Below, one piece after another: positions 6,876 to 7,064 of a DNA stretch of 7,064 nucleotides. How positions within the stretch are numbered: position 1 is the first letter of the stretch; every line of letters starts with the position of its first letter. The translations under genes and the position numbers were made by a program. This DNA comes from a gamma proteobacterium symbiont of Lucinoma myriamae (lineage in GTDB: Bacteria; Pseudomonadota; Gammaproteobacteria; GRL18): the NCBI GenBank assembly GCA_025655635.1, contig JAHXIM010000386.1, positions 1 to 7,064 on the forward strand, in the 5' to 3' direction. The notes beneath the pieces are model-generated. The model had not been told where the DNA came from, did no database searches, and saw only the letters and a program-made list of their open reading frames with translations.

Positions 6876-7064
6876 TTATTTTCTTGAACCCGGACCATTA
6901 ACTTCAATACCATTACTCATATAAGAGTGAAAATATTCAAGTGCTTTATATTCATCACTTTGAGCCGGGAATGGGTATACGTCAAAACTTCCCACGTTGA
7001 CGGATCATGCCACTTTATTTAAGGGCTGAATTTTTTCAGTTAAATTCCATGGCATAAATTGATC
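6876..7064 (-). CDS. C-terminal end of a SoxA-like diheme cytochrome, with an in-frame TGA; runs off the window
   Basis: Reading leftward from the window edge, one frame gives MPWNLTEKIQPLNKVA, a TGA (7007-7005), then SVNVGSFDVYPFPAQSDEY and KALEYFHSYMSNGIEVNGPGSRK before TAA at 6878-6876. From memory of the family, the C-terminus of SoxA (the c-type cytochrome subunit of the periplasmic SoxAX thiosulfate-oxidising complex) has the pattern PF..GS.E..ALE.Y...NG...E.P..R, which fits well. In SoxA the Cys ligand of the second haem lies about 40 residues from the end; here the TGA is 43 codons from the end. No cysteine is visible in the fragment, so the TGA may replace it, or the alignment may be off by a few residues. 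Explanations are nonsense mutation, sequence error or recoding. The other two frames contain stops in this stretch, so a frameshift explains it less well. The family call is moderate; the fragment is too short for certainty. Confidence 0.5.
6980..7002 (-). other. Hairpin two nt after the in-frame TGA of the SoxA-like gene
   Basis: On the minus strand CGTCAA (7002-6997) pairs perfectly with TTGACG (6985-6980) around an 11-nt loop containing GGG. A stem-loop just after an in-frame TGA recalls bacterial selenocysteine insertion elements, but the stem is short and the GG lies about 13-15 nt from the TGA, nearer than the roughly 19-20 nt I recall in E. coli fdhF. It may be chance. Confidence 0.25.

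Noticed and set aside
7005..7007. TGA read as tryptophan (alternative genetic code)
   Set aside because: Twenty-eight or so tryptophans in the window are all TGG and no other gene has an in-frame TGA, which is not expected if TGA meant Trp in an AT-rich genome.
1..7064. tRNA, rRNA, CRISPR array, insertion sequence or phage module
   Set aside because: No tRNA T-loop or cloverleaf, no regularly spaced repeats, no transposase-like protein and no terminal repeats were seen.

Overview
The window reads as ordinary chromosome from an AT-rich (by eye roughly 40% GC) gammaproteobacterium. The best lineage evidence is the set of gamma-type genes: an SrkA/YihE kinase very close to the E. coli protein, a DUF3549 protein, a DUF3301 protein and an RNase D with the E. 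coli arrangement of catalytic residues. A fragment at the right edge resembles the C-terminus of the thiosulfate-oxidation cytochrome SoxA. If that is right, the organism is probably a sulfur oxidiser. All seven recognisable genes end in TAA.

Layout. At 84-398 (+) lies a small membrane-anchored DUF3301 protein that lacks an ATG. Its end converges on a leftward cluster, read on the minus strand from right to left: rnd (3921-2776), a DUF3549 gene (2693-1503) and srkA (1434-409), separated by 82 and 68 bp. A 203-bp divergent spacer (3922-4124) separates rnd from a rightward universal stress protein gene (4125-4594), which is broken by a one-base frameshift near 4290. After a 333-bp spacer comes a full-length SulP anion transporter with a C-terminal STAS domain (4928-6670). 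Downstream, two abutting stem-loops are followed by the 3' end of the leftward SoxA-like gene (7064-6876), which carries an in-frame TGA at 7007-7005.

How the genes may work together. The minus cluster combines RNA 3' processing (RNase D), a protein of unknown function (DUF3549) and a stress-response protein kinase (SrkA), so it is housekeeping and stress in character. The right half pairs a stress protein with an anion transporter next to a possible sulfur-oxidation gene. Sulfate or bicarbonate traffic would suit a thiotrophic autotroph, but that is inference from position only.

I found no convincing new multi-gene system. The items most worth checking are the TGA in the SoxA-like fragment, close to where the family has its haem-ligating cysteine, and the frameshifted stress protein. 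Together with the ATG-less DUF3301 gene, three of seven genes carry an irregularity. That could mean sequence error, gene decay or, less likely, recoding.
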